Shown here piece after piece: positions 44,575-53,813 of a DNA stretch of 64,000 bases; position 1 is the first letter of the stretch; every line of letters begins with the position of its first letter. The notes below the pieces were generated by a model. It had not been told where the DNA came from and did not search any database. It saw only the letters and a program-made list of their open reading frames with translations. The DNA is from JAIBJN01 sp963775395. Its GTDB lineage: Bacteria > Actinomycetota > Thermoleophilia > Gaiellales > Gaiellaceae. The position numbers and the translations under genes were made by a program. Where the stretch lies: NCBI GenBank assembly GCA_963775395.1, contig CAVZIX010000020.1:62001-126000 (forward strand), in the 5' to 3' direction.

Positions 44575-45141
44575 TCAGCCCGAGGTCTGCTCGGAGCGCG
44601 GCGACCGAAGCCGCGGCAGGCGCGCGCCCGTCGCCGAGAAGACGAGCACGACGGCGCCGAGGGCGATGACCACGTCGCCGACCGAGTAGACGTTCGCGAG
44701 CGGCAACCAGTCGGGGGCCGCGAAGCGATCGACGAGCCAGGAGAGGTTGGGCTCGGCCGCGGCGACGCTGTTGTGCTTCACCGCGAAGTCGAGGCCCGCA
44801 GCCTGCATGGCCTCGGGCGTCGCCGGCATCCGGCCGCCGTTCGAGAGGATCGCCGCCAGGTTCAGGGCCATGCCGACGGCGACGACCTGCGCGCCGAGGA
44901 TGCGGCGGTTGAGCGCGGCCGCGACGAGCAGGCAGCCGTAGGAGACGAGCCAGAGCGCCTTGGCGGTGTCCTCGCCGGTCGTCCACGGGAGGAAGGCGAA
45001 GGGGAAGGCGACGATCTGAATCCCGATGGCGAGGAAGAAGAGCCAGAGACCGCGAAGCTGAAGCTCGGCGAGCCGGCCGAGGCGGCCGCCGAACGCAAGC
45101 GCGAGCGGGACCGCGAAGGCGATGGGGAGGAGCTGGGCCAT
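44575..45141 (-). CDS. DUF5317 family membrane protein, 188 aa
   Basis: A membrane protein of the DUF5317 family, function unknown. Hydrophobic helices are at about residues 5-18, 30-50, 65-80 and 85-100, with a last one at 153-172. The family pattern NGGRMPATPEA occurs near residue 101. The ATG follows the stop of the GGDEF/HD-GYP gene immediately (45141 and 45142), so the two are co-transcribed. The C-terminus is basic and Ser/Arg-rich. Confidence 0.8.
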   Translation of the reverse strand: MAQLLPIAFAVPLALAFGGRLGRLAELQLRGLWLFFLAIGIQIVAFPFAFLPWTTGEDTAKALWLVSYGCLLVAAALNRRILGAQVVAVGMALNLAAILSNGGRMPATPEAMQAAGLDFAVKHNSVAAAEPNLSWLVDRFAAPDWLPLANVYSVGDVVIALGAVVLVFSATGARLPRLRSPRSEQTSG

Positions 45142-46971
45142 CTACGCGATCTCTTCCAGATGGGTGTCCGACTCCGACCCGAGCCCGCGCACGACGCAGC
45201 GCTCGAGGGCGCTCACGATCTCCGGGTCGAACTGCGTCCCGGCGCGGCGCCGCACCTCGGCGAGAGCCTCGGTGGTCGAGCTGGCGTTGCGGTACGTGCG
45301 GTCGGTCGTCATCGCGTCGTAGGCGTCGGCCACGAGGATCACGCGCGAGCCGAAGGGGATGTTCTCGCCTGCGAGGCCGTCGGGATAGCCGGAGCCGTCC
45401 CAGTGCTCGTGGTGGTGCAGCACCCAGGAGTCGACCGGCTCGATGCCGAGCCCTTCCAGCAGCGAGTGCCCGAACTCGACGTGCGCGCGGACGAGCCGGC
45501 GCTCGTCGGGCTGCAGGCAGCCGGGCTTCTTGAGGACAGTGTCGGGGATGGCGATCTTGCCGAGGTCGTGCAGGAGGGCGGCGAGCTTCAGCTGCTGCGT
45601 GGTCTCGTCGTCGAGACCGAGCTCGCGCGCCATCGCCTCGACGAGCTTGGCGACGGCCTCGGAGTGCTCACCGGTGTAGGTGTCCTTCGAGTCGACGATC
45701 CGGATGAGGTTCTCTGCGGCGCGCAGGCGCGCCTGGCGCTCCGCCAGCTCGGTGAGCTCGTTGGGCGAGTAGACGCGCACTACCGACGGGCTGTAGACAC
45801 AGGACCGGTTCTTCCCGTGTCGCTTCGCCCAGTAGAGCGCGCCGTCGGCGACCTGCTGGAGCTCGTCGGGGCTCGAGGCGTACCCGGGGAAGGACGCGAT
45901 TCCGACGGTGATCGTCACGGGCTGGCCGTGGGGGAACTCGGTCTGGGCGATGCGGTCGTGGAGGTCCTCGACGAACCGGTAGGCGTCCTCTTCGTTCTCC
46001 TCCAGGAGCAGGGCGAACTCGTCGCCGCCGAAGCGAAACGCCGCCACGTCGTCGCGGCCCTCGACGAACAGGCGCGAGAGCTCGACGAGGATCTGGTCGC
46101 CGAGCGGGTGGCCGTACCGGTCGTTGCAGCCCTTGAACTCGTCGACGTCGACGAGGCAGAGCGAGACCTCGCCGCCGTTCTCCCCGGCCCGCTCGAGCGC
46201 TTCGCGCAGGCGGCTCTGGTACGAGCGGTGGTTGCCGAGGCCGGTGAGGCTGTCGGTGAGCGCGTCACGCGTCGCCACCTTCGTGGAGAGCGCGGAGCGC
46301 TGGTAGAGGGTGAGGGTGAAGAGCGGCCCGGCGAGCAGGACGAGGAGCTTGGGGTCCGTCGTCCAGAGCGAGGACGCGAGCGCGGCCAGGAAGGCCATGA
46401 TCACGAAGGCCGGGCCGGAATGGCCCAGGTTGTCGCGGAGGAGCGGGAGGAACCGCTGGCCGGAGAGGATCGCGAGCGCGCCGCAGACGAGGACGACGTT
46501 CACGATCACGTAGAGGGCGCCCCCGGTGAAGGCGAAGAGGGTCAGCCGGGTCGTGTCCAGCTCGGCGCCCTGGCCTGCGATGAAGGCGGGGAAGGCCGAA
46601 GAGAACGCTGCGAGCCCGTAGACCGCCGCGTTGAAGAGCGAGCGCATGAGCGGCCGGCGTTCGACCATCTGGGAGACGAGGACGCCGCCGATCGCGCTGA
46701 GCACGGCGTACTCCCAGCCGAAGAGGATCTGACTCGAGACCACGAAGACGAACGCGAGTGAGACGACACGCTCGTTCTCGACGTCGAGCGGGACGGGCTT
46801 CATGTCCGCGAGGAGGGCGAGCCCAAAGAAGAGGACGACGCCGACCCAGGTCGTGAGGCCCGGCGGGTCGAGGGCGACCCTCACCACCGCCCCGGCCGTC
46901 ACCGGCAGAGCGACGCCGAGAACGGCGGCGATGTACCAGTAGAGCCGGGGCGGGTATCCGTGGGACTTCAT
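45142..46971 (-). CDS. GGDEF and HD-GYP dual-domain c-di-GMP enzyme, 609 aa
   Basis: Makes and may degrade cyclic di-GMP. A membrane sensor region of about seven helices (to about residue 235) is followed by GGDEF (RFGGDEFALLLEEN near residue 324) and HD-GYP (LLHDLGKIAIPD near 475; HHHEHWDGSGYPDG near 525; DAYDAMTTDRTYR). All catalytic motifs look intact. The ATG at 46971 is used; in-frame residues to 47049 overlap a tiny upstream gene. It lies directly after a 32-residue membrane peptide gene (40 nt gap). A DUF5317 gene follows immediately. Confidence 0.87.
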   Translation of the reverse strand: MKSHGYPPRLYWYIAAVLGVALPVTAGAVVRVALDPPGLTTWVGVVLFFGLALLADMKPVPLDVENERVVSLAFVFVVSSQILFGWEYAVLSAIGGVLVSQMVERRPLMRSLFNAAVYGLAAFSSAFPAFIAGQGAELDTTRLTLFAFTGGALYVIVNVVLVCGALAILSGQRFLPLLRDNLGHSGPAFVIMAFLAALASSLWTTDPKLLVLLAGPLFTLTLYQRSALSTKVATRDALTDSLTGLGNHRSYQSRLREALERAGENGGEVSLCLVDVDEFKGCNDRYGHPLGDQILVELSRLFVEGRDDVAAFRFGGDEFALLLEENEEDAYRFVEDLHDRIAQTEFPHGQPVTITVGIASFPGYASSPDELQQVADGALYWAKRHGKNRSCVYSPSVVRVYSPNELTELAERQARLRAAENLIRIVDSKDTYTGEHSEAVAKLVEAMARELGLDDETTQQLKLAALLHDLGKIAIPDTVLKKPGCLQPDERRLVRAHVEFGHSLLEGLGIEPVDSWVLHHHEHWDGSGYPDGLAGENIPFGSRVILVADAYDAMTTDRTYRNASSTTEALAEVRRRAGTQFDPEIVSALERCVVRGLGSESDTHLEEIA

Positions 46972-47011
46972 GACGGAGAGCTTGGTGAGGTCGTGGAAGC
47001 GGGCTGCTGGT

Positions 47012-47110
47012 TTAGTACCAGCGGAACCCGGCACCGGCTGCAACGGCATAAGCCGTGATGGCGCCGACGACGAGCATTGCCCGAACGTAGTGGTTCTTCC
47101 ATCGAATCAC
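47012..47110 (-). CDS. Tiny membrane peptide, 32 aa, upstream of a GGDEF/HD-GYP gene
   Basis: A 32-residue frame with an excellent ribosome site (GGAAGGAGGTGAGCGCGC before GTG). It starts MIRWKNHYVRA, has a hydrophobic middle (MLVVGAITAYAVAAGAG, about residues 12-28) and ends FRWY. The start MxxWK and the aromatic end recur in the peptide at 49151-49243, which also sits directly in front of a GGDEF/HD-GYP gene. It probably spans the membrane once. Function unknown; a role as partner or regulator of the adjacent enzyme is inference. Confidence 0.65.
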   Translation of the reverse strand: MIRWKNHYVRAMLVVGAITAYAVAAGAGFRWY

Positions 47111-47220
47111 GCGCGCTCACCTCCTTCCGCTGGGAGAAACGTGGCCACAGGAACGCGCGCGGCCGTTGTGCCTCATCCAACGGTTTTGGAGGGACTCTGC
47201 AACAGCCTCAAGAGAGGGAT

Positions 47221-47241
47221 AAACCGCCTCTGCGGCGGTTT
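47221..47241 (-). terminator. Terminator after the second GGDEF/HD-GYP gene
   Basis: AAACCGCC (47221-47228) pairs with GGCGGTTT (47234-47241) around a 5-nt loop. It lies about 40 nt after the stop of the gene at 47279 on the minus strand, with a short T-run (GGTTTATCC). It separates the two c-di-GMP units. Confidence 0.6.
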
Positions 47242-47278
47242 GTAACCGGTATGAATGGGGGCCTGGAGCTCGGCCGAC

Positions 47279-49141
47279 CTATGCGCTGTCGGCGCCGACC
47301 AGCTGCAGCCGCGGGTAGTCGAACTCCGCCTTGAAGGCGTCGACCACGTCCGGGTCGAACTGGGTGCCGGAGCAGCGCTCGAGCTCGGCGATGGCGCGGT
47401 CGTGCGAGAGGCGGCCGCGGTAGACGCGGTCCGTGGTCATGGCGTCGTAGGCGTCCGCCACGAAGAGGATGCGGGCGCCGAGCGGGATGTCCGGGCCTGC
47501 CTTCTGATCCGGGTAGCCGGCGCCGTCCCAGCGCTCGTGGTGGTGGAGGACCCACGTCGCCACGGGCTCGACGCCGAGGGAGTCGAGCATCCGGTAGCCG
47601 ATCTGGGGATGGCGCTCGAGCACCAGGCGCTCGGCCTCGTTCAGCGGGCCGGGCTTGCGGAGGATCTCCTCCGGGATGGCGAGCTTGCCGAGGTCGTGCA
47701 GGCTGCCCGCGAGCCGCGTGAGCTCGATCGCCTCGGTGTCGAGGCCCATCCGCTTGGCGACGCGCGCTGCGAGCTCGCCGACCATGTAGGAGTGGCTGCC
47801 CGTGTAGGCGTCGCGTGCGTCGACGGCGTGCGCGAGGCTCGCCGCGGCGCGGAGGCGCGCGGCGCGGTCGGGGCCCTCGGCCAGCCGGCGCAGCTCCTGG
47901 ATCCCGGCTATGTCCGGCCGGTAGACGCGGACGGTGTTCTTGCCCTGCTCCTTCGCCATGTAGAGGGCGCTGTCGGCGACGCGGACGAGTTCGGCCCGCT
48001 CGACGCCGTGCTGCGGATAGGTGGCGACGCCGGCGGACATGCTGAGGAACTCGCCGCTCTCGAGGGGCTTCTCGGCGAGGCGTTCGATGACCGAGCGGGC
48101 GATCGACAGTCCTTCGTGCTCGTCGCGTCGCGCGAGCAGGAGGGCGAACTCGTCGCCGCCGAGCCGGAAGGCCTCGCCGCCCTGGCGGAGGCGGGATGCC
48201 ACCTGCGCGAGGACGCGGTCGCCGATGGGGTGGCCGTGCCGGTCGTTGACCTGCTTGAAGTTGTCGATGTCGAGGAGCACGAGGGTGAGCGCGAAGCCCT
48301 CCTCGTGCGCCTTGTCCAGGTCGTGCTGGAGCCGCTCGTGGAAGTGGCGGTGGTTGCCGAGCCCGGTCAGCGGGTCGGTGAGCGCCAGGCGCATCGCCTT
48401 CAGCGCGCTGTGCACCGAGCGCTGGTAGAGCGCGATGGCGACGAGCGGGCCGACGAGGGCCGTGGCGAGGAACGGAGACCGCTCCCAGAGGACGGCCAGC
48501 ATGAGGCTGACCGAGGCCATGATCGAGAAGGGAACGACCGTCCAGTAGATCGAGCGCTCCAGGAGCGGCATGAACGGCTCGCGCGACCAGCGCGAGATGA
48601 TGCCCGCCGTGAGCGGGATGTTGATGGCGTAGAAAGCGGACGCCGCGAGGATGACCTCGACGAAGAGCCCGCCGACACCGTTGTGGGCGCCGATGAGGGC
48701 GGCTGCCGCGCCTGCCGCTCCGCCGCCGAGTGCGTAGACGGAGCTGTTGTAGGCGAGCCGGATGGCCGGGCGGCGCTGGACGAGCTCGATGGACGCCCTA
48801 GCGATGAATCCGATGAGAACCGCCGGCGCCCAGCCGTAGATGACGGCCGCGCCGACGATGAAGACGGCGGTGAGGGAGACGCCGCCGGACGAGATTCCCT
48901 CGATCGGTACGGGATACGCCTCCACGAACGTCGCCGCGACCGCAAGCGCGAGGACGCCCCCGAGCATGGCCATGCTCGGAGCTGAAAGCCCGAGTGAGAG
49001 CGCCGCAGCAACAAGTGCCGCTCCGGCCGCCAGCGCAACGGGTGCTAGAAGCGGGAGAAGCCGGGCGGTCTCTCTCGAAACCCCCGGCCTCGCCGCTTCA
49101 CCCGACGCGCTCTCGGGCGAGCGAATCGGACGTACCTTCAC
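47279..49141 (-). CDS. GGDEF and HD-GYP dual-domain c-di-GMP enzyme, paralogue, 620 aa
   Basis: A second enzyme of the same architecture as the 45-47 kb gene. The N-terminal 260 residues form several membrane helices preceded by a charged, Pro/Ser-rich tail. GGDEF (RLGGDEFALLLARR near residue 340) and HD-GYP (SLHDLGKLAIPE near 487; HHHERWDGAGYPDQ near 537; DAYDAMTTDRVYR) are intact. The start is GTG, 9 nt after the stop of the tiny 30-residue peptide gene, so translation is likely coupled. The paralogues share an overall plan but differ clearly in the membrane domain. Confidence 0.87.
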   Translation of the reverse strand: MKVRPIRSPESASGEAARPGVSRETARLLPLLAPVALAAGAALVAAALSLGLSAPSMAMLGGVLALAVAATFVEAYPVPIEGISSGGVSLTAVFIVGAAVIYGWAPAVLIGFIARASIELVQRRPAIRLAYNSSVYALGGGAAGAAAALIGAHNGVGGLFVEVILAASAFYAINIPLTAGIISRWSREPFMPLLERSIYWTVVPFSIMASVSLMLAVLWERSPFLATALVGPLVAIALYQRSVHSALKAMRLALTDPLTGLGNHRHFHERLQHDLDKAHEEGFALTLVLLDIDNFKQVNDRHGHPIGDRVLAQVASRLRQGGEAFRLGGDEFALLLARRDEHEGLSIARSVIERLAEKPLESGEFLSMSAGVATYPQHGVERAELVRVADSALYMAKEQGKNTVRVYRPDIAGIQELRRLAEGPDRAARLRAAASLAHAVDARDAYTGSHSYMVGELAARVAKRMGLDTEAIELTRLAGSLHDLGKLAIPEEILRKPGPLNEAERLVLERHPQIGYRMLDSLGVEPVATWVLHHHERWDGAGYPDQKAGPDIPLGARILFVADAYDAMTTDRVYRGRLSHDRAIAELERCSGTQFDPDVVDAFKAEFDYPRLQLVGADSA

Positions 49142-49150
49142 CTGACTGGG

Positions 49151-49243
49151 TTACCAGTGCCAGCCTTCGGCCTCGCCAAGAAAGGAGGCGAGGACGGTGG
49201 CCGCAACGAGCAGGTACGCCAGCTTGGACTTCCAATGCAGCAT
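49151..49243 (-). CDS. Tiny membrane peptide, 30 aa, upstream of the second GGDEF/HD-GYP gene
   Basis: A 30-residue frame with ribosome site GGGAGAG about 6 nt before ATG. It starts MLHWKSKLAY, has a hydrophobic middle (LLVAATVLASFLG) and ends EGWHW. The pattern M-[IL]-x-W-K and the end G-[FW]-[RH]-W match the 47012-47110 peptide. The enzyme gene begins 9 nt after its stop. The repeated association suggests a conserved function, perhaps membrane insertion of or signalling to the enzyme; this is inferred. Confidence 0.65.
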   Translation of the reverse strand: MLHWKSKLAYLLVAATVLASFLGEAEGWHW

Positions 49244-49375
49244 CTGATCTCTCCCAATCGATATCGGACGCCTGACGTCACGAAGTATCCGGGCCGCGGG
49301 GCCCGTTCACATCCCCCGTACGAGGGATTGGTCAAAAGCCCTGCTCATCCCCCGAAAGGGGCACTTGCGACGTCC

Positions 49376-50383
49376 CTAGGCGAGGCCCGCTTCGCGGAGC
49401 GGCCGGCGGCCCCACGCGAAACGGTCGGCGTACCACCCGGTCAGGGTGGTCAGCGTCGTCCCCTGGCTGGAGGAGTGCACGAACCAGCCCTTCCCGACGT
49501 AGATGCCCATGTGCGTGACCTGGGACGGCCGTGAGCTCGGCCCTCGATCGCCGAAGAAGACGAGGTCACCGGGCCTGAGGTTCGCGCGGCGGATACGGCG
49601 GTTTACCGGGAACTCGCCACTCATGTCGTACGTCGTGCGGCCCCGGAGGACGTTCTGGAGCTGCGGTGCGCCGGCGAACGGATGCGTCTTGTAGACGCGC
49701 CAGACGAAGCCCGAGCAGTCGAAGCCGCCGCGGGAGCGGACGCCGAAGAGGGTCTGCGCGAACTCCGACGTGCCGCCCCAGACGTAGGGGTAGCCGGCGA
49801 ACGCGACCGCGCGCTTGAGGACAGTGCGCTGCCACGGCGTGAAGGCAGGAAGCGAGAAGGATTGAGCGAGCGAGGCGACCGAGTCCTTCCTCCAGTCGCT
49901 CAGGTGGAGCAGCTGGGCGAACGAGTACGCGGCTTCCGCGCGGGTGGCGACGTCCTGCGGCCGGAGCTCGCGGCCGTCGTTGACGGCGGCGTGGTTGAAG
50001 CGCAGGCCGAGAAGTCGCGCGACCACCTCCGCTCCGAAGCGCCTGGGCGGAGCCAGCCCGGCCTCTCGCGCCTTGGTGGCAAAGAGGATCCCTGCGTTGC
50101 GGAGGCCGGCGGCCTTGACGAGCGCGCGCTCGAGCTCCCACATCAGCACGGGCTTGGCGCCGTCGACGACGACCTGCGGCTGGCCCGTGAGATTGGCGAC
50201 GGCCTGGGCGAGCGCCTGGCGGGTGAGCGGCTGTCCGGGCCGGAACGCGGCCACGGACGGGCCCATCAGGCCGTTGTTGACGACCGTGCGAATCTGCGGC
50301 TGCGCCCAGGAGGCTGCGGCAGCGGACGACGACGTCCCGAGCGCGAGCGCGATCAGGACCGCGGCGATCAGGCCCCTTTTCAT
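49376..50383 (-). CDS. Secreted NlpC/P60 cell-wall hydrolase with SLH-like N-terminal region, 335 aa
   Basis: A D,L-endopeptidase candidate acting on peptidoglycan. A signal peptide (residues 1-24, MKRGLIAAVLIALALG start) is followed by a region with repeated helical patterns resembling S-layer homology modules (FRPGQPLTRQALAQAVANL near residue 47; LRPQDVATRAEAAYSFAQLL near 145). The NlpC/P60 domain has the nucleophile Cys in GGFDCSGFVWRVYK near 225 and the His of QVTHMGIYVGKGWFVHSSS near 293. The region between the SLH parts is not recognised. It is monocistronic, divergent from a small ORF. Confidence 0.85.
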   Translation of the reverse strand: MKRGLIAAVLIALALGTSSSAAAASWAQPQIRTVVNNGLMGPSVAAFRPGQPLTRQALAQAVANLTGQPQVVVDGAKPVLMWELERALVKAAGLRNAGILFATKAREAGLAPPRRFGAEVVARLLGLRFNHAAVNDGRELRPQDVATRAEAAYSFAQLLHLSDWRKDSVASLAQSFSLPAFTPWQRTVLKRAVAFAGYPYVWGGTSEFAQTLFGVRSRGGFDCSGFVWRVYKTHPFAGAPQLQNVLRGRTTYDMSGEFPVNRRIRRANLRPGDLVFFGDRGPSSRPSQVTHMGIYVGKGWFVHSSSQGTTLTTLTGWYADRFAWGRRPLREAGLA

Positions 50384-50430
50384 CCCAGCCTCTATCGGAG
50401 GGTCCGCGGAAACCCTTTAATGCAGGAGCC

Positions 50431-50634
50431 GTGCACTACGACTGGAGCCCGGAGCCGACTCCCGAGGAGCGCGAGGCGCTCGAACGTGCTCTCGCCGCGA
50501 GCTTCGCCGACGAGCCCGAGCTCCGCAGCGCCTGGTGGCGAGCGGGCCTCCGGGAGTCCTTGACGTCAGAGCCAGAGCTCGTACGACTGGAGCACGAGCC
50601 AGGGCGCGAAGCCCTGTCGGCGGAGGAGCCGTAG
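50431..50634 (+). CDS. Small hypothetical protein, 67 aa
   Basis: A 67-residue acidic protein with a helical look (YDWSPEPTPEEREALERALA, then SAWWRAGLRES). I do not recognise a family, though similar short Ala/Glu/Trp proteins occur in actinobacteria. It has a GTG start and overlaps the 3' end of the convergent acetyltransferase gene by about 69 nt, which lowers confidence in its last 20 residues. No signal sequence or membrane segment is visible. Confidence 0.45.
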   Translation: MHYDWSPEPTPEEREALERALAASFADEPELRSAWWRAGLRESLTSEPELVRLEHEPGREALSAEEP

Positions 50635-51450
50635 CGCCGGAGTGTTGTCGGCCTCGACCGAGAGGCCGAGGATCTCCCCGGGATGGCGGCCCCAGTAGTC
50701 CTCGAGCACGCGCGAGAGGAGGAAGTGCCCGACGCCGCGTGAGCGCTCTTGTGCCACGACGCCGATCTGGTACGCCCACCGGTCGCTGGGGTCGATGTTG
50801 AGGAAGGCGAGCGGCCGGCCGTCGCGCTCGGCGAGGTAGACGCTTCCCTTGGCGAGGCCGTCGCGCCACGCGTCGTCGGGGAAGAGGCCGTCGGGGAACG
50901 TGTCGTGGTAGAGCGTGAGCGCCGCGTCGAGATCGGCCTCGGCGCCCGGGCGCACCTCGACGCCCTCGGGCCCCTCGTCGGCCGCGCGGTGCTCCTCCTG
51001 GGCGAGCCTGAACACGGCCTTGGCCGCGCCGCGCGGATGGAAGCCCTTGTGCTCGAGCAGGATGCGCCCCGTGATGTTGCGCGGTCCGACCGAGCCGACG
51101 ACCGTGTGGCGTCCGTGCTCGACCGCGATCGCGACCGACGCGTCCAGGAGCTCGCTCCCGAGCCTCTGCCCCCGGTAGCCGGGTGCGATCATCGGCCCGA
51201 AGAGGTCGGCGTGGGGAAAGCCCTTTGCGACCTCGACGCCGCCGAAGCCGACGACCTGGCCGTCCTCCTCGTCGACGAGCAGCGTCTGTTCGGGAGGCTG
51301 GTCCCAGTCCGAGAGCTCGCTTTCGAGCTCGTCGCGCGTCGCCCAGAGCGGGTTCCCGACCTGCTCCTCGGGGCGGTTGAGCGCGCGCCGCGACAGCTCG
51401 AGCACCGACGAGCTGTCGTCCCTCGTGAAGCTACGCAGGCTGTTGGCCAC
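50566..51450 (-). CDS. Tandem GNAT acetyltransferase, 294 aa
   Basis: Two GNAT-type domains in one chain. The first (residues 1-145) has the acetyl-CoA loop APGYRGQRLGSELLDA; the second (from about 163) has VAQERSRGVGHFLLSRVLEDY near 237 and the end LRLLRRQGFAPWLVLQSYELWL. Related tandem enzymes include mycothiol synthase, MshD, but the sequence does not settle this. The gene begins within the last codons of the pgsA gene (20-nt overlap), implying translational coupling with it. Substrate unknown. Confidence 0.8.
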   Translation of the reverse strand: MANSLRSFTRDDSSSVLELSRRALNRPEEQVGNPLWATRDELESELSDWDQPPEQTLLVDEEDGQVVGFGGVEVAKGFPHADLFGPMIAPGYRGQRLGSELLDASVAIAVEHGRHTVVGSVGPRNITGRILLEHKGFHPRGAAKAVFRLAQEEHRAADEGPEGVEVRPGAEADLDAALTLYHDTFPDGLFPDDAWRDGLAKGSVYLAERDGRPLAFLNIDPSDRWAYQIGVVAQERSRGVGHFLLSRVLEDYWGRHPGEILGLSVEADNTPALRLLRRQGFAPWLVLQSYELWL

Positions 51451-51970
51451 GGAGGACGCGAGGTGCGCTTCGGGCGTAGTCGAGCCCCGAGAGCCAGGTG
51501 AGCACGAGCGCGACGAGCATCGCCCACCAGGCGATGTCGTCGGAAATGGCGCCGCCTGCCGCGAGGCCGCCGAGGCCGGCCGCCACGGCCTGCGCCCAGG
51601 TCTTCAGCTTCCCGAGGTCGCGGGCGCCGATCACGACGCCGCGCTCGAGGGCCGCGAGGCGGAGGCCCGTGACGAGGAACTCGCGCGCGATCACTGCGGC
51701 GACCATCCAGGCGGGAAGCACGTCGCCGACGAGCATGATCAGCGCCGCCATGACGAGGAGCTTGTCGGCGACGGGGTCGAGCAGGCGGCCGAAGTCGGAG
51801 GTTCGGCCGGTGCGCCGGGCCCACCAGCCGTCGACCCAGTCCGTCGCCATGGCGACCGCGAACAGAGCCGTCGCCCAGTAGTCGTGGTTCGGGAAGTCCC
51901 AGGCGAAAAGGACGACCACCGCCGGGACGGCGGCCGCGCGGGCGACCGTCAGCTGGTCGGCGAAGGTCAC
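51431..51970 (-). CDS. pgsA: CDP-alcohol phosphatidyltransferase, PgsA-like, 179 aa
   Basis: Makes phosphatidylglycerol phosphate, or a related phospholipid, from CDP-diacylglycerol. The complete CDP-alcohol motif is visible: DG-WW-AR-RTGRTSDF-G-RLL-D-PVA-D near residues 46-71. About five hydrophobic helices are present. I chose GTG 51970 because TATGCT (a -10 box) ends 6 nt before it; the alternative GTG at 51991 adds seven residues and would precede the box. Overlap with the acetyltransferase gene suggests an operon. The glycerol-phosphate acceptor is inferred from family resemblance. Confidence 0.85.
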   Translation of the reverse strand: MTFADQLTVARAAAVPAVVVLFAWDFPNHDYWATALFAVAMATDWVDGWWARRTGRTSDFGRLLDPVADKLLVMAALIMLVGDVLPAWMVAAVIAREFLVTGLRLAALERGVVIGARDLGKLKTWAQAVAAGLGGLAAGGAISDDIAWWAMLVALVLTWLSGLDYARSAPRVLRGQQPA

Positions 51971-51976
51971 GGCGAG

Positions 51977-51982
51977 AGCATA
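51977..51982 (-). promoter_or_regulatory. Putative -10 box (TATGCT) of pgsA
   Basis: TATGCT on the minus strand ends 6 nt before GTG 51970. It helps decide the start. Confidence 0.4.
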
Positions 51983-52036
51983 CGCCCGCACCCGGTCCGC
52001 GCGGCGTCGGGCCGCGAGTGGTGAAAATGCGCCCTC

Positions 52037-53813
52037 GTGCCTCCGTTCGCCAAGATCCTGGTCGCCAATCGCGGGGAGATCGCCGTCCGCGTCTTCCGCA
52101 CGCTGCGCGAGCTCGGGATCGGCGCCGTCGCCGTCTACTCGGAGCCCGACCGGGGCGTCGCTGCACGTCGCCGCCGCGGACGAGGCGTACCTGCTCGGGC
52201 CCGGCCCGCCGGCCGAGAGCTACCTGCACCAGGAGCGCGTGCTCGACGCGGCCAAGCGCGCCGGCGCCGAGGCGATCCACCCCGGCTACGGGTTCCTGGC
52301 CGAGAACGCCTCCTTCGCGCGCGCGGTCGAGGAGGCGGGTCTCGTCTGGATCGGCCCGCCGCCGCAGGCCATCGAGGCCATGGGCTCGAAGGTGACCGCA
52401 CGGCGGCTGATGCAGGAGGCCGGAGTCCCCGTGATCCCGGGGACGACCGATCCGGTCGAGTCGGCCGACGAGGTCGTCGCGCTCGGGAACGAGCACGGCT
52501 GGCCCGTGGCGATCAAGGCCTCCGCCGGCGGGGGAGGCAAGGGGCTCAAGGTGGTCGGCTCGGCCGAGGAGGCCGAGCGCGCGCTGGTCTCTGCGCGCCG
52601 CGAGGGCGAGGCGTACTTCGCCGACGACACGGTCTACGTGGAGCGCTTCCTCGAGGACCCCAGGCACGTCGAGGTCCAGGTGCTCGCCGACGCCCACGGC
52701 GCCGTCGTCCATCTGGGCGAGCGCGACTGCACGATTCAGCGCCGCCACCAGAAGCTCGTGGAGGAGACGCCGTCTCCCGCGGTCACGCCGGAGCTGCGCG
52801 AGCAGATCGGCGCCATCGCCGTGGACGCGGCCCGGGCCGTCGGCTACCGAGGCGCCGGGACGATCGAGGGTCTCCTCGACCGCGACGGGAACTACTTCTT
52901 CCTCGAGATGAACACGCGCATCCAGGTCGAGCACACGGTGACCGAGCTCGTGACCGGCCTCGATCTCGTGCGCGAGCAGGTGCTGGTCGCCGCGGGGGAG
53001 CCGCTCTCGTTCGGGCAGGAGGACGTGCGCCTCTCCGGGCATGCGATCGAGTGCCGGATCAACGCCGAGGACGCGCGCAAGGGCTTCCTGCCGGCGCCCG
53101 GGACGATCGGCGCCTACCGCGAGCCCGCCGGCCCCGGCGTGCGCGTCGACTCCGGCGTGACCGCGGGGTCGGAGATCGTCGGCATCTACGACCCGCTGGT
53201 CGCCAAGCTCGTCGTGTGGGACAGCGACCGCGAGCGCACTCGCCGCCGGATGCTCCGCGCGCTCGACGAGTACGTCATCGAGGGCGTGACCACCCTGCTC
53301 GGGTTCCACCGCGCGCTCCTCGACCATCCCTGCTTCGTCGCGGGAGGGACGTGCTTCGGGCTTGTCGAGGAGATCGCTGCGCAGGCGCCCGAGCCGAAGC
53401 CCGCCGCTCGAGCGCCCGCCTCGGGGCGCGCCCAGGAGCAGATCGTCGGCGTGGAGCTCGACGGCCGCCGCTTCGAGGTCGCGCTCCTGCGGCCGGAGCC
53501 GCCTCACGCCGAGCTGGCGCGGCGGCGGCGCGAGCGGACGCGCGACGGGGCGCACCATGCCGCGGCGCGCGAAGCGGTGGTCAGCCCGATGCAGGGCACC
53601 GTGCTCGCGGTCGAGGTGGCCGACGGCGACGAGGTGCGCGAAGGGCAGGTCGTCTGTGTCGTCGAGGCGATGAAGATGGAGAACGAGATCACCGCCCACC
53701 GGCCCGGGACCGTCTCCGGGCTCTCGGTCGCAGAGGGTGAGCAGGTCGCGACCGGCCAGGTGATCTGCGTCGTCGCGCAGGAGGGTGAAAGGCTTCCCGA
53801 CGAGTCGCTGTAA
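52037..53813 (+). CDS. Biotin carboxylase fused to biotin carboxyl carrier domain, frameshifted
   Basis: The alpha subunit of an acyl-CoA carboxylase. The biotin carboxylase part has KILVANRGEIAVRVFRTLRELG at the start, the ATP-grasp GGGGKGLKVV and EMNTRIQVEHTVTE. The C-terminal carrier domain carries the biotin Lys in EAMKMENEI. The frame breaks near 52160: one frame ends SEPDRGVAAR, another continues LHVAAADEAYLLGPGPP. Deleting one base in GGGGCGTCG restores the protein (about 591 residues). It starts with GTG. Together with PccB at 39.5 kb it should form the full carboxylase. Likely sequence error. Confidence 0.87.

Noticed and set aside
43300..46761. 1153-codon open frame on the plus strand
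   Set aside because: It is antisense to the propeller, DUF5317 and GGDEF/HD-GYP genes, whose domains are unmistakable; long antisense frames are expected at this GC content.
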